64,000 nucleotides of DNA from an uncultured Lachnospiraceae bacterium (lineage in GTDB: Bacteria; Bacillota; Clostridia; Lachnospirales; Lachnospiraceae). The translations under genes and the position numbers were made by a program. How positions within the stretch are numbered: the stretch's first letter is position 1; each line of letters begins with the position of its first letter. Under the pieces are notes generated by a model. It made no database searches, had not been told where the DNA came from, and saw nothing but the letters and a program-made list of their open reading frames with translations. Below, in pieces: positions 40,432 through 50,168 of the stretch. The DNA lies in NCBI GenBank assembly GCA_947629385.1, contig CANRDO010000014.1, forward strand, positions 1-64,000, in the 5' to 3' direction.

Positions 40432-41193
40432 ATGTTTCGAAATGAGATAGAGGCGGTAGGCAATACCGCTAAGAATAAGCTGGGCCTGCTGGAGAAGAAC
40501 CCGCTCGGCTACGTCCTGATGTCGATCCTTGCCGGCGTGTTCATCGGCTTTGGCAGCATCATGATGGGCATTGTGGGCGGCCAGATGGCCGGACAGCCGG
40601 CACAGAAGCTGGTCTGCGGCATCGTGTTCTCCGTGGGACTTTGCCTTGTGACGGTGGCGGGCGCTGAGCTCTTCACCGGCAACAATTTCGTGATGGCGGT
40701 CGGCAGCTTCACGGGGGCCGTTTCGTGGGCGAAGACAATCAAGCTCTGGGTGGTCTGCTACATCGGCAACCTGATCGGTTCCGTGGCGACGGCGGTGCTC
40801 TTTGTGCTGACCGGCTTGGACACAGACGCTACCGGCACGTTCCTGTCGAACGCGGCGGCGGGCAAGATGGCAGGCGCTCCGCTGAACCTGTTCACGAAGG
40901 CGATCTTCTGTAATATGCTGGTCTGCCTCGCGATCTGGTGCGGCGCGAAGCTGAAATCCGAGGGCGCGAAGATCGCGATGAATTTCTGCTGCGTGGCAAC
41001 GTTCGTCACCTGCGGCTTCGAGCACAGCGTCGCGAATATGACCTTCCTCACGATCGGATTGATGAATCCGATGGAGGCGACGGTCAGCATCGGAGGCTTT
41101 TTCTACAACCTCCTGATCGTCACGGCCGGAAATATGGTGGGCGGCGTGTTGCTCATCGCGCTTCCGTATTATCTGATCTCGAAGGAAAAGTAA
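40432..41193 (+). CDS. Formate/nitrite transporter family channel
   Basis: A 253-residue FNT membrane protein with six helices. Family blocks are ILAGVFIGFGSIM near 30, GAELFTGNN (Omega-loop region), CGFEHSVANMTF with the central His, and NMVGGVLLIALPYY at the end. It conducts formate or a related anion in pentamers. Its place right after fhs argues for formate exchange feeding formate-THF ligase, rather than nitrite. CGGAGG precedes the ATG. Confidence 0.92.
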   Translation: MFRNEIEAVGNTAKNKLGLLEKNPLGYVLMSILAGVFIGFGSIMMGIVGGQMAGQPAQKLVCGIVFSVGLCLVTVAGAELFTGNNFVMAVGSFTGAVSWAKTIKLWVVCYIGNLIGSVATAVLFVLTGLDTDATGTFLSNAAAGKMAGAPLNLFTKAIFCNMLVCLAIWCGAKLKSEGAKIAMNFCCVATFVTCGFEHSVANMTFLTIGLMNPMEATVSIGGFFYNLLIVTAGNMVGGVLLIALPYYLISKEK

Positions 41194-41224
41194 AGACTGT
41201 CTGACCCTAACCGGCAGAGCAGCC

Positions 41225-41262
41225 AAGGGACCGCCGCAATATGCCGGCGGTCCTTTGTGCTT
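41225..41262. terminator. Bidirectional terminator after the formate channel gene
   Basis: GGACCGCCG (41228-41236) pairs with CGGCGGTCC (41245-41253), extended by AAGG/CTTT, with TTTGTGCTTTT downstream. It separates convergent genes ending at 41193 and 41280. Confidence 0.82.
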
Positions 41263-41279
41263 TTGAGAAGAAGACGCGG

Positions 41280-41783
41280 CTATTCTGTTCCCTGCGCGCG
41301 TTCAAGCGCCTGGGCGATCGCGGACAGCAGAAGCTGCGAGGTGTATTTGTTCTCCTGAGGACAGGTGATATCCTCGATCGACTGTTTCTCCAGGATCTGG
41401 GAGGTGATGTGCTCCAGGGACGGGGAGACGAGCGGAAAGGCCGCCGCGGTCGCTTCGCTCAGGTTCACCAGACGGATCGCGTTGATGTGATCCTGGTCGA
41501 CACTGACTTCCACGTCTACGGTGGAATCCCCGAGTGTGACCGGCGTCGTGTAGACTCCGGCGGTGAAGATTTTCCCTTTGGACGAGGAGTCGGAGGAGGT
41601 TTCCGACGGCTGTGCGGTCGCGCCCTGATCAGAGCTGGTACTGCTTTGGACTTCGCTTTTCTTCAGCTTTCCGGAGAACATCAGCACCAGACAGACGATC
41701 AGCAGGATTGCGAGAAACAACAGAAGCAGGGTATAGATGATCTCACGGGTTTTAAGGACAATGATTTTGGGATTGGAACTCAT
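41280..41783 (-). CDS. Membrane-anchored FMN_bind-like protein
   Basis: A 167-residue protein with a short cytoplasmic start, one TM near 14-36, a Ser/Thr-rich linker (40-75) and an outside domain resembling FMN_bind: VDVEVSVDQDHINAIRLVNLSE, AAFPLVSPSLEHITSQI and NKYTSQLLLSAIAQAL, where family members usually show (S/T)GAT(Y)TS. The flavin-attachment Thr is plausible but the block is degenerate. The ATG at 41783 is chosen because AGGAG lies about 7 nt upstream on this strand; a longer in-frame start at 41834 lacks one. Confidence 0.7.
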   Translation of the reverse strand: MSSNPKIIVLKTREIIYTLLLLFLAILLIVCLVLMFSGKLKKSEVQSSTSSDQGATAQPSETSSDSSSKGKIFTAGVYTTPVTLGDSTVDVEVSVDQDHINAIRLVNLSEATAAAFPLVSPSLEHITSQILEKQSIEDITCPQENKYTSQLLLSAIAQALERAQGTE

Positions 41784-41853
41784 AACATACTCCTGAGAAA
41801 TTCGTATTTGATATAGTTTATTTGTGTGGGCCATGCTTTATGATAACAATTGT

Positions 41854-41882
41854 TTGCAATGCCGCCGGATTTGTGATATGAT
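41854..41882 (+). promoter_or_regulatory. Sigma-A promoter of the degV-family gene
   Basis: TTGCAA (41854-41859), 17 nt, TATGAT (41877-41882), 54 bp before the ATG at 41937. Confidence 0.7.
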
Positions 41883-41936
41883 ATAGAAAATAATAGGGGT
41901 AATATAGCCACAGGAAGACAGAACAGGGAGAGATTT

Positions 41937-42806
41937 ATGGAAAGCTATTTGATTACGACGGACAACATGGGAGATCTTCCGGATGAGTATATTGCGGAGC
42001 ACCGGATTCCTACGATGTCATTGACCTACCTCTTGGACGGACAGACATATAATGCAGAGAATTCGCTCCCATATCAGGAATTCTATAAGAAGATGCGCGA
42101 GGGTTGCATGCCGACGACCTCACAGGTCAATCCTGCGGAGGCGAAGGAGTATCTGGAGAAGTTTCTGGAGATCAACAAAAACATCATTCACATCGCTTTT
42201 TCCAGCGGTCTGAGCGGCACATACAACAGCGTGCGTCTGGCGGCCCAGGAATTGATGGAGGAGCGGCCGGACTGTAGGATCACGGTTGTGGATTCGCTGG
42301 CGGCCTCCATGGGCGAGGGCCTTTTTGTGTACCGGGCGCTGGAGCAGCAGGCGGCGGGGCTTGACTACGACGCGATGGTGCGGTGGCTTGAGGACAATAA
42401 GCAGCACATCTGCCATTATTTCACGGTGGATGATCTCTTTCATCTGTACCGCGGCGGGCGTGTCTCAAAGGCGGCGGCTGTGGTCGGCACGATGATCAAT
42501 CTGAAGCCGGTGCTGCACGTGGACAGGGAAGGACATCTCATCCCGCTCGCGAAGGTGCGCGGGCGCAGGAAATCCCTGAACGCCCTGCTTGACTATATGG
42601 AGAAGCAGATCGGCAGCTTCAGGGACAAGAACGATATCGTGTTCATCAGCCACGGCGATTGCTATGACGACGCGCTCTATGTGCGGGATCAGGTGAAAAG
42701 CCGTTTCGGCATAGAGAAGTTTATGATCGGCCCGATCGGTCCGACGATCGGTGCGCATTCCGGACCGGGGACGCTCGCGCTGTTCTTCATGGGGGATGCG
42801 CGATAG
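41937..42806 (+). CDS. DegV-family fatty-acid-binding protein
   Basis: A 289-residue protein with DegV/FakB blocks: TTDNMGDLPDEYI at the start, PTTSQVNPAE (fatty-acid site), IAFSSGLSGTYNS, the YRGGRVSKAAAVVG region and GPTIGAHSGPGTLALFF at the end. FakB proteins present fatty acids to the FakA kinase for phospholipid synthesis; no FakA is in the window. GGGAGA precedes the ATG. It stands alone with its own promoter. Confidence 0.93.
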   Translation: MESYLITTDNMGDLPDEYIAEHRIPTMSLTYLLDGQTYNAENSLPYQEFYKKMREGCMPTTSQVNPAEAKEYLEKFLEINKNIIHIAFSSGLSGTYNSVRLAAQELMEERPDCRITVVDSLAASMGEGLFVYRALEQQAAGLDYDAMVRWLEDNKQHICHYFTVDDLFHLYRGGRVSKAAAVVGTMINLKPVLHVDREGHLIPLAKVRGRRKSLNALLDYMEKQIGSFRDKNDIVFISHGDCYDDALYVRDQVKSRFGIEKFMIGPIGPTIGAHSGPGTLALFFMGDAR

Positions 42807-42882
42807 AAATTCAGAGTCACTTGATGATTTCTCTTTGCCCGGATTGAAATATGATCCGGGTGCGCTATAGGGGGAGGTCAGT

Positions 42883-44790
42883 ATGAAAGGAAAACGATTG
42901 ATACTTTTGTTCGTTGCTGTATTTGCGGTGTTTTTGACCGGGAATACGGCAGTGTGCACCTTTGAGGGCGGTTTGACGGCGTTCGCAGCGTCGACGACCG
43001 ACCGGTCGGAGCCTGTTAAGAAGACGCTTACACACGTTGTTCCCTATATCGGGCTTGCGCGCAACTCGTCCCGGGCAGGACAGGGTGCGTTTGGTATCAG
43101 CACGATCGGCATAGGCGGATTTTCAGAGAGCTACGGTATGCAGCTTGCGTCGGGGAGCCTTGAGAGAACGATTTACAATAAAATGGTCGAACATTTTGTA
43201 AAGAAACAGGAGACGGGCAGCCTGAACGTTCCCTGTCAGTTTACATTTTCCGGGGTCGGAGACTGGGAGCAGAGCGATGAATATAAATATGCGGAAGAGG
43301 ATCTCGAGTATGCGGTCGAGACGGCTTGCTGCGCGGTTTTGTATGATTATCCGGAGCTGTTCTGGGTCAATGAGCTGATCTATATGGAGAATGTGAGCGT
43401 CAGTGTAAATTATGAAGCACAGACGACGTTCTCCGGCAAATTTACAGAGGTCACCATAAGCTTTTCGGAGATCTATTCCGGCGCAGGCAAGAGGCAGGGC
43501 GATTTTTTCGCGAACGTCAGCAAGGCAAAAAGTGAGATAATGTCCGGACGTTCGGGAAGCGGAACGTTCGATACGCTGAAGGCGATACACGATTATGTCT
43601 GTGAGAGGATCATATATCCGGCCGGGTATGGCGATAGTTCATCGTCCATCGTGCCGTCGTATCATTCCGCTGCCGGACTGTTTCTGGATGGAGGCGTCGC
43701 GGTCTGCGAGGGATATGCGAAATCGTTCATGATCCTGTGCGGGGAATTCAATATTCCGGCGATCCTTGTCATCGGGGAAGCCGGCGGCGTGGCTCACATG
43801 TGGAATTATGTGCAGGTGAACGGCGGATGGTACGCGGTGGACACTACATGGGATGACGTCGAAGGGATTCCGGCGCTGGACACGTATTTTATGGTAGGCA
43901 GCGGGACGTCGGTTCCGGGAGGAACATTCGGGTCGACACGGGAGCTTCACACACGCTTTACAGATAATGGAAACAGCAAGAATTTTAATTACCCGATCCT
44001 GAACAGCACGGCGTATCGTGTGGGGGCGGTGCCGTGTTCCCAAAACGGACTCCACGATTGGGTTGTGATCTCGGAGACAAAGCCGACCTGTACGACAAAG
44101 GGGACGATTGTCAACAGGTGCACCAAATGCGGAGAGACCACGAGCAATGTTGTGGCGGCGCTTGGGCACAGTTATCATGAAAAAAAATATGTTTATAACA
44201 ATGACGCGACAGTTCTGAGTGACGGCACGAAATCGCTGGTCTGTGATAATGGCTGTGGGACGAAAAAGCTGACCGTGACTGCTCCGGGGACGAAGCTTTC
44301 CGCGACGATCAAGCTGAACGCGAGCAGTCTGAAGCTCAAGAAAGGCCAGACGACGAAAGCGCTGAAGGTGAGCGGACTTGCAAAAGGCGATTCGGTGAAG
44401 AAATGGGAATCTCTGGATACAAAAGTCGTCAAGGTCTCTCCATCCGGAAAGATCACGGCGCAGAAAAAGACCGGTACGGCGAAGATCAGGATCACGCTTG
44501 CGAGCGGGCTGAAAAAGACGATCAAAGTGACGGTGCAGAAAAATGCCGTCGCCACGAGCAAGATTTCCGGCGTCGCCAAATCGATCACGCTGAAAAAAGG
44601 CAAAACGAAAAAGCTGACGCCGGTCATTTCACCCATTACGAGCGTGCAGAAGGTGACGTACAGCTCATCAAACAAGAAGGTGGTCACTGTCTCGTCCTCG
44701 GGTAAGCTCAAGGCCAAAAAGAAGGGCAAGGCGACGATCACGATAAAAAGCGGCAAAAAGACGTTCAAGTGTAAGGTTACCGTGAAATAG
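42883..44790 (+). CDS. Secreted transglutaminase-like protein with Ig-like (BIG2) repeats
   Basis: A 635-residue protein with a signal peptide (cleavage near AFAAS). A transglutaminase-like core at about 225-330 shows the Cys block GGVAVCEGYAKSF, the His in GGVAHMWNYVQVNGGWY and the Asp in AVDTTWDD. Next comes a CxxC segment (CTTKGTIVNRCTKCGE, GHSYHEK) and two Big_2-type repeats (KLNASSLKLKKGQ...; KGKTKKLTPVIS...) rich in Lys. It probably acts on the cell surface as a peptidase or crosslinking enzyme. A hairpin (CCCGGAT/ATCCGGG, 42838-42860) and GGGGGAGG precede the ATG. Confidence 0.88.
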   Translation: MKGKRLILLFVAVFAVFLTGNTAVCTFEGGLTAFAASTTDRSEPVKKTLTHVVPYIGLARNSSRAGQGAFGISTIGIGGFSESYGMQLASGSLERTIYNKMVEHFVKKQETGSLNVPCQFTFSGVGDWEQSDEYKYAEEDLEYAVETACCAVLYDYPELFWVNELIYMENVSVSVNYEAQTTFSGKFTEVTISFSEIYSGAGKRQGDFFANVSKAKSEIMSGRSGSGTFDTLKAIHDYVCERIIYPAGYGDSSSSIVPSYHSAAGLFLDGGVAVCEGYAKSFMILCGEFNIPAILVIGEAGGVAHMWNYVQVNGGWYAVDTTWDDVEGIPALDTYFMVGSGTSVPGGTFGSTRELHTRFTDNGNSKNFNYPILNSTAYRVGAVPCSQNGLHDWVVISETKPTCTTKGTIVNRCTKCGETTSNVVAALGHSYHEKKYVYNNDATVLSDGTKSLVCDNGCGTKKLTVTAPGTKLSATIKLNASSLKLKKGQTTKALKVSGLAKGDSVKKWESLDTKVVKVSPSGKITAQKKTGTAKIRITLASGLKKTIKVTVQKNAVATSKISGVAKSITLKKGKTKKLTPVISPITSVQKVTYSSSNKKVVTVSSSGKLKAKKKGKATITIKSGKKTFKCKVTVK

Positions 44791-44944
44791 GTTTATTGCG
44801 ATCCTTTTTCAAAAAGATTTCCTGTGAGGCTGGAATAAAAACAGCAAAAAAGCACATATTACTAACACGGCGGCGATGCGGAGGATCCATTTTCGATGCG
44901 GCCGCAGAAGCTACAGGAATAAATGAAAAAGGAGAACGCAAACT

Positions 44945-45487
44945 ATGAAACGCTGGAGAAAGTATGCTTTATGCATTGCCTGCGTATGCTGCATGGCACT
45001 TTTGGCAGGCTGTGGAAATGACAACAACAAAAATGCGAACAAAAAAGAGACAGAAAAAATTACGACGGAAGCTCAAGAGGCAGACTCTGAAGACAACGCT
45101 GCGGGCGGCAGTGCTTCTTCAGAAAGTAATGTTGAAAACGGCACTGAGGCTGGGACCGATCGGGATGATATGGCGCAGGAGGAGAACGGCTCGCCGCAGA
45201 GCGATGCGTCAGACAGCAATGTGAACGGCGTCACAGACGAGAACAATCAGGACGACAGGATGGACAATGACGTTGCAGATAACAACGCTGTGGACAACGC
45301 CGCGGAGGACGGAAACACCGACGGAGGCATTGTTGGCGACGCGGGCGCTGATATTGTCGACGGCGTGGGCGATGCCGGGAAAGACGTGCTCGACGGCGCA
45401 GGTGATGCCGGTAAGGACGTGATCGACGGTATACAGGATGCCGGAGACGAGCTGACCGGTAACAACAATGCGAATAGTCAGAACTAG
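44945..45487 (+). CDS. Small acidic lipoprotein, low complexity
   Basis: A 180-residue protein with a lipoprotein signal ending LLAGCGN. The rest is rich in Asp, Asn, Glu and Gly, with degenerate repeats near the end (DGAGDAGKDVLDG, DGAGDAGKDVIDG). No enzymatic domain is visible. Similar Asp/Asn-rich lipoproteins are common in Clostridia and are of unknown role. GGAGAACGCAAACT precedes the ATG. The acidic repeats might bind cations, but that is only suggested by composition. Confidence 0.75.
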   Translation: MKRWRKYALCIACVCCMALLAGCGNDNNKNANKKETEKITTEAQEADSEDNAAGGSASSESNVENGTEAGTDRDDMAQEENGSPQSDASDSNVNGVTDENNQDDRMDNDVADNNAVDNAAEDGNTDGGIVGDAGADIVDGVGDAGKDVLDGAGDAGKDVIDGIQDAGDELTGNNNANSQN

Positions 45488-45743
45488 AATTGTACAGCAT
45501 ACGATATCAGTTCCATTGACGAGAATGCAGCGCGGTATGTTTCGTGCGTGGAACCGCAAACAGAAGTCAGCTGTTGACGCAGCATGCGGGTCGCGCGATG
45601 GGCAGGGAGAATATTTCTCCTGTTTAAAGAAACATGTCCGCTCTGCATGTTTTTGTGTCAGGGTGCAGGCGACAGGTGCAAGAGGCGCCCAAAGCGCATA
45701 TGTTGTCTGGGGTGGGCGGCAGCGGATGCAAAGGAGGAGAACG

Positions 45744-46517
45744 ATGCGGTTTCGGCCATGTATCGACATACATAACGGAAAAGTGAAACAGATTGTCGGC
45801 GGGAGTCTGCGCGACGAGGGGAATACGGCCGGGGAGAATTTTGTCTCCGGGCAGGACGCCGCGTTCTATGCGGAGTTTTATCGCCGGGATGGGCTGAAAG
45901 GGGGCCACGTCATTTTGCTCAATCCTGCGTCCTCAGAGTATTATAAAGAGACGAAACGACAGGCGATGATGGCTTTGCGCGCGTATCCGGGCGGACTGCA
46001 GCTGGGCGGCGGGGTGAACGAGGCGAACGCTGAGGAGTTTCTTGAGGCCGGGGCATCGCATGTCATAGCGACCTCATACGTATTTCGGGACGGGCAGGTA
46101 GACTTCAACCGCCTCCGGAGCCTGTCGCGCAAGACCGGGCGGGAGCGTCTGGTATTGGATTTGAGCTGCCGCAGGAAAGATGACGGGTATTATATCGTGA
46201 CGGATCGCTGGCAGAAGTTCACGGAGGTTCGGCTGTCGCACGGAGTGCTGGACGAGCTGGCCGGATACTGCGGCGAGTTCCTGATCCATGCGGCGGATGT
46301 CGAGGGCAGGCAGAAGGGAGTCGAGGAGGAGCTGGTGCAGCTGCTTGGCTCCTGGCAGGGAATTCCCGTAACCTACGCGGGTGGAGTGGGAAGTTATGCG
46401 GATCTTGAGACGCTGCGGCGGCTGGGACAGAATCGTCTGGACGTGACGGTCGGGAGCGCGCTCGATCTGTTCGGCGGACCGCTTTCATATCGCGAGGTGC
46501 TGGAGCTGTGCGAATGA
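45744..46517 (+). CDS. HisA-type isomerase of the eukaryotic class
   Basis: A 257-residue (beta/alpha)8 protein. It starts MRFRPCIDIHNGKVKQIVGG and has FVSGQDAAFYAEFYRRDGLKGGHVILLN and YAGGVGSYADLETL, which fit the eukaryotic-type HisA (TIGR02129) better than bacterial HisA. The reaction in histidine synthesis is the ProFAR to PRFAR isomerisation. The catalytic Asp in CIDIHNGK is present. AAAGGAGG fixes the start at 45744; the upstream in-frame extension lacks one. No other his gene is in the window. About 255 bp before it holds no clear feature. Confidence 0.85.
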   Translation: MRFRPCIDIHNGKVKQIVGGSLRDEGNTAGENFVSGQDAAFYAEFYRRDGLKGGHVILLNPASSEYYKETKRQAMMALRAYPGGLQLGGGVNEANAEEFLEAGASHVIATSYVFRDGQVDFNRLRSLSRKTGRERLVLDLSCRRKDDGYYIVTDRWQKFTEVRLSHGVLDELAGYCGEFLIHAADVEGRQKGVEEELVQLLGSWQGIPVTYAGGVGSYADLETLRRLGQNRLDVTVGSALDLFGGPLSYREVLELCE

Positions 46518-46610
46518 GGCGCAGAACACAGCGCATAGTGAGCCCATCCGCTCATTTTGTAACTCAGTGATAAAAATATAGAAAAATTACTGAAAAATCG
46601 CGAGTTTTCA

Positions 46611-46638
46611 TTGAAAAAACTGGAAAATATGTTATACT
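46611..46638 (+). promoter_or_regulatory. Promoter of hpf
   Basis: TTGAAA (46611-46616), 16 nt, TATACT (46633-46638) in an AT-rich gap, 69 bp before the ATG. Confidence 0.6.
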
Positions 46639-46706
46639 AAATATCAGAACAGCGCGCTTAATATCCTGTGCGTTTGTTCCAGTCTCAAGTAAAGGAGTTG
46701 GACAGT

Positions 46707-47237
46707 ATGAAATTTACGATCAGCGGCAAGAATCTCGAAGTATCGGATGGCTTGAAATCAGCGATCCGGGACAAGCTTGGCAAGCTGGAGCGGTATTTCA
46801 CTCCGGATACTGAAATTATTGTGACTCTGAGCGTGGAGAAGGAGCGTCAGAAGATCGAAGTGACGATCCCGGTGAGGGGGAACATCATCCGCTCCGAGCA
46901 GGTGAGCAACGACATGTATGTTTCGATCGATCTGGTCGAGGAAGTGATTGAGCGTCAGTTGCGCAAATATAAGGAGAAGATCATCGAGCGGCATCAGGAT
47001 GGCGGCAATTTCAAGCAGGAGTTCATCGAGAAGGAGACGGATCCGCTCGACGAGGTGAAGATCATCCGCACAAAGCATTTCGGGATGAAGCCGATGTACC
47101 CGGAAGACGCATGCGTGCAGATGGAGCTTCTCGGACACAATTTCTTCGTGTTCTTCAACGCGGAGACCGAGGAGGTCAACGTCGTATACAAGAGGAAGGG
47201 CAATACCTACGGGTTGATCGAGCCGGAGTATTCGTAA
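46707..47237 (+). CDS. hpf: Ribosome hibernation promoting factor, long form
   Basis: A 176-residue protein. The N-terminal S30AE domain (1-100) begins MKFTISGKNLEVSDGLKSAI; the C-terminal domain (about 120-176), KIIRTKHFGMKPMYPEDACVQ to GLIEPEY, mediates 100S ribosome dimer formation in long HPF proteins of Firmicutes. AAAGGAG precedes the ATG. Its place before secA and prfB is a conserved Firmicutes order. A strong terminator follows, so it is transcribed alone. Confidence 0.95.
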   Translation: MKFTISGKNLEVSDGLKSAIRDKLGKLERYFTPDTEIIVTLSVEKERQKIEVTIPVRGNIIRSEQVSNDMYVSIDLVEEVIERQLRKYKEKIIERHQDGGNFKQEFIEKETDPLDEVKIIRTKHFGMKPMYPEDACVQMELLGHNFFVFFNAETEEVNVVYKRKGNTYGLIEPEYS

Positions 47238-47328
47238 GATTCGGCGCTGGTGTTGAGTATTGCGCGAAGAATATCCAATAAAGAATATCTCGGATTGTGA
47301 TGTTCGGTGAAACAGATAGACGAAGAAG

Positions 47329-47390
47329 GGCAGGAATCTCCGGGAAGGACCTGTAGGGGCGCCCACCGGGAGATTCCTGCCTATTTCTTG
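47329..47390 (+). terminator. Strong terminator after hpf
   Basis: A perfect 13-bp stem (GGCAGGAATCTCC 47329-47341, GGAGATTCCTGCC 47369-47381) followed by TATTTCTT. The gap 47238-47572 otherwise holds only the secA promoter. Confidence 0.75.
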
Positions 47391-47493
47391 TCCGGCATAG
47401 GTTTTTTCTGTATTTTCGGCGGCCGACCGCCGATTGTCTCACTTCCTGATCCAGCGGGTTGTCGACAATCCGGTGTTCACATGAAAATTTGGA

Positions 47494-47522
47494 TTGCCTT
47501 GTGCATTCGAAAGTGTTACAAT
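47494..47522 (+). promoter_or_regulatory. Promoter of secA
   Basis: TTGCCT (47494-47499), 17 nt, TACAAT (47517-47522), 51 bp before the start at 47573. Confidence 0.65.
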
Positions 47523-47572
47523 AGATAGAACGTTGTTGTACATCAGAACAATATATAGATGGGAGAACCAGA

Positions 47573-50146
47573 ATGAAGCTGATACAAAAAATATTCGGGA
47601 CTCACAGCGAGCGTGAGCTGAAGATGATCATGCCGCTCGTGGACAAGATAGAAGCTCTGCGTCCGCAGATGCAGGCGCTCTCGGACGACGAGCTGAAGGC
47701 GAAGACGCCGGAGTTTAAGGCGCGTTACGCGAACGGCGAGACGCTGGACGACCTGCTCGTGGAGGCGTTTGCCGTGGTGCGTGAGGCGGCGAAGCGCGTG
47801 CTCGGGATGGAGCATTTCCGCGTGCAGCTCATCGGCGGCATCATCCTCCACCAGGGACGTATCGCTGAGATGAAGACCGGTGAAGGTAAGACGCTTGTGG
47901 CGACGCTGCCGGCCTACCTGAACGCGTTGACCGGGCAGGGCGTGCATGTCATCACGGTCAACGATTATCTCGCGAACCGTGATGCGGAGTGGATGGGAGC
48001 GGTACACCGTTTCCTCGGACTGACCGTCGGCTGCGTGCTGAATTCAATGAACAACGACGAGCGCAGGGAGCAGTATGCCTGCGACATCACCTATATCACG
48101 AACAACGAGGTAGGCTTCGACTACCTGCGTGACAACATGGTCATCTACAAGGAGCAGCTCGTGCAGCGGGATCTTGTCTACGCGATCATCGACGAGGTCG
48201 ACTCGGTCCTGATCGACGAGGCCCGCACTCCGCTGATCATTTCCGGGCAGAGCGGCAAGTCCACGAAGCTCTACGAGGTCTGCGATATCCTGGCGCGGCA
48301 GCTGCAGCGCGGCGAGGCGAGCGGCGAGGTGACGAAGATGACGGCCATCATGGGCGAGGAGATCACCGAGACGGGCGACTTTATCGTCAACGAGAAGGAC
48401 AAGCTCGTCACGCTGACACAGCAAGGCGTGGAGAAGGTCGAGAAGTTTTTCCAGATCGACAACTTCTCCGATCCGGAGAATCTTGAGATCCAGCACAACG
48501 TCGATCTGGCGCTGCGCGCGAACAATCTCATGTTCCGCGATCAGGATTACGTTGTGAAGGACGACCAGGTGCTCATCGTCGATGAGTTCACCGGGCGTAT
48601 CATGCCTGGCCGCCGCTATTCGGACGGTCTGCATCAGGCGATCGAGGCGAAGGAGCATGTGAAGGTGAAGCGGGAGAGCAAGACGCTCGCGACGATCACG
48701 TTCCAGAACTTCTTCAACAAATACAAGAAGAAATGCGGCATGACCGGTACGGCGCTGACCGAGGAGCAGGAGTTCCGCGATATCTACGGGATGGACGTCA
48801 TCGAGATCCCGACGAACCGCCCGGTATGCCGTCAGGATCTGAACGACGCGGTCTACATGACGAAGAAGGAGAAGTACCGCGCGGTCGTCGAGGCAGTCAA
48901 GGAGGCTCACGCGAAGGGACAGCCGGTGCTGGTCGGCACGATCACCATCGATGTGTCCGAACTTATCAGCAGCCTGCTTAAGAGAGAGGGTATCAAGCAC
49001 AACGTCCTGAACGCGAAGTTCCACGAGCTCGAGGCCGAGATCGTGGCGGACGCCGGTATCCATGGGGCAGTCACAATTGCGACGAACATGGCCGGTCGTG
49101 GTACGGATATCAAGCTGGATGAGGAGGCGCTCGCGGCGGGCGGCCTGAAGATTATCGGCACCGAGCGTCACGAGTCGCGGCGTATCGATAACCAGTTACG
49201 TGGACGTTCCGGACGTCAGGGCGATCCGGGTGAATCCAGATTTTATATCTCGCTTGAGGACGACCTGATGCGCCTGTTCGGCTCCGAGAAGATGATGAAG
49301 GTCTTCCAGTCGCTCGGCGTGCAGGAGAATGAGCAGATCGAACACAAGATGCTCTCCAACGCGATCGAGAAGGCCCAGACGAAGATTGAGGGCAACAACT
49401 TCGGCATCCGCAAGAACCTGCTTGAGTATGACCAGGTCAACAACGAGCAGAGAGAGATCATCTACGCAGAGCGCAGACGCGTGCTCGACGGCGAGGATAT
49501 GCATCAGTCGATACTGAAGATGATCGCCGATGTGGTGAGTGGCACAGTTGATATGTGTATCGGCGACAACGGCAGCGACGAGTGGGATCTGAATGAGCTG
49601 AATTCCGTGCTCCGTCCGATTATCCCAATGCAGCCGATCACGAAGGAGCTGGTGGACAGCGTCTCCGGCAAGAAGGAGCTGAAGGAGAAGCTCACGGATC
49701 GAGCACTTGAGCTGTATGCGCTCAAGGAGAAGGAGTTTGAGGATGCAGAGCAGATGCGTGAGATCGAGCGCGTCATCCTGCTGAAGGTAGTCGACCGCAA
49801 GTGGATGGATCACATCGACGACATGGATCAGCTCCGCCAGGGCATCGGCCTGCAGGCGTACGGCCAGCGCGACCCGCTCGTAGAGTACAAGATGAGCGCC
49901 TACGAGATGTTCGACGCGATGACCTCCGCGATTCAGGAGGATACCGTGAAGCTGTTGTTCCATGTCAAGGTGGAGCAGAAGGTCGAGCGCGAAGAGGTCG
50001 CGAAGGTGACCGGCACGAACAAGGACGATTCCGGCCCGCGTGCGCCGAAGAAACGCGCAGAGCAGAAGATTTATCCGAATGATCCATGCCCATGTGGCAG
50101 CGGCAAGAAGTACAAGCAGTGCTGCGGCAGAAAGAAAGCATCATAA
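47573..50146 (+). CDS. secA: Preprotein translocase ATPase SecA
   Basis: An 857-residue motor driving Sec-dependent export. Walker A region [20 protein letters not shown], the DEAD-like [17 protein letters not shown], the second ATPase half ([25 protein letters not shown]) and the C-terminal zinc tail [17 protein letters not shown] are all present. Length is normal for Firmicutes SecA1. It is followed 22 bp later by prfB. Its zinc tail is almost identical to that of the SEC-C protein at 36813. Confidence 0.97.
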   Translation: MKLIQKIFGTHSERELKMIMPLVDKIEALRPQMQALSDDELKAKTPEFKARYANGETLDDLLVEAFAVVREAAKRVLGMEHFRVQLIGGIILHQGRIAEMKTGEGKTLVATLPAYLNALTGQGVHVITVNDYLANRDAEWMGAVHRFLGLTVGCVLNSMNNDERREQYACDITYITNNEVGFDYLRDNMVIYKEQLVQRDLVYAIIDEVDSVLIDEARTPLIISGQSGKSTKLYEVCDILARQLQRGEASGEVTKMTAIMGEEITETGDFIVNEKDKLVTLTQQGVEKVEKFFQIDNFSDPENLEIQHNVDLALRANNLMFRDQDYVVKDDQVLIVDEFTGRIMPGRRYSDGLHQAIEAKEHVKVKRESKTLATITFQNFFNKYKKKCGMTGTALTEEQEFRDIYGMDVIEIPTNRPVCRQDLNDAVYMTKKEKYRAVVEAVKEAHAKGQPVLVGTITIDVSELISSLLKREGIKHNVLNAKFHELEAEIVADAGIHGAVTIATNMAGRGTDIKLDEEALAAGGLKIIGTERHESRRIDNQLRGRSGRQGDPGESRFYISLEDDLMRLFGSEKMMKVFQSLGVQENEQIEHKMLSNAIEKAQTKIEGNNFGIRKNLLEYDQVNNEQREIIYAERRRVLDGEDMHQSILKMIADVVSGTVDMCIGDNGSDEWDLNELNSVLRPIIPMQPITKELVDSVSGKKELKEKLTDRALELYALKEKEFEDAEQMREIERVILLKVVDRKWMDHIDDMDQLRQGIGLQAYGQRDPLVEYKMSAYEMFDAMTSAIQEDTVKLLFHVKVEQKVEREEVAKVTGTNKDDSGPRAPKKRAEQKIYPNDPCPCGSGKKYKQCCGRKKAS

Positions 50147-50168
50147 TTTAAAGAAAGAAGGTGACACT

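Noticed and set aside
45468..45743. N-terminal extension of the HisA-type protein
   Set aside because: HisA homology starts at 45744 behind AAAGGAGG; the upstream part overlaps the lipoprotein gene end and is Arg/Cys-rich without a match.
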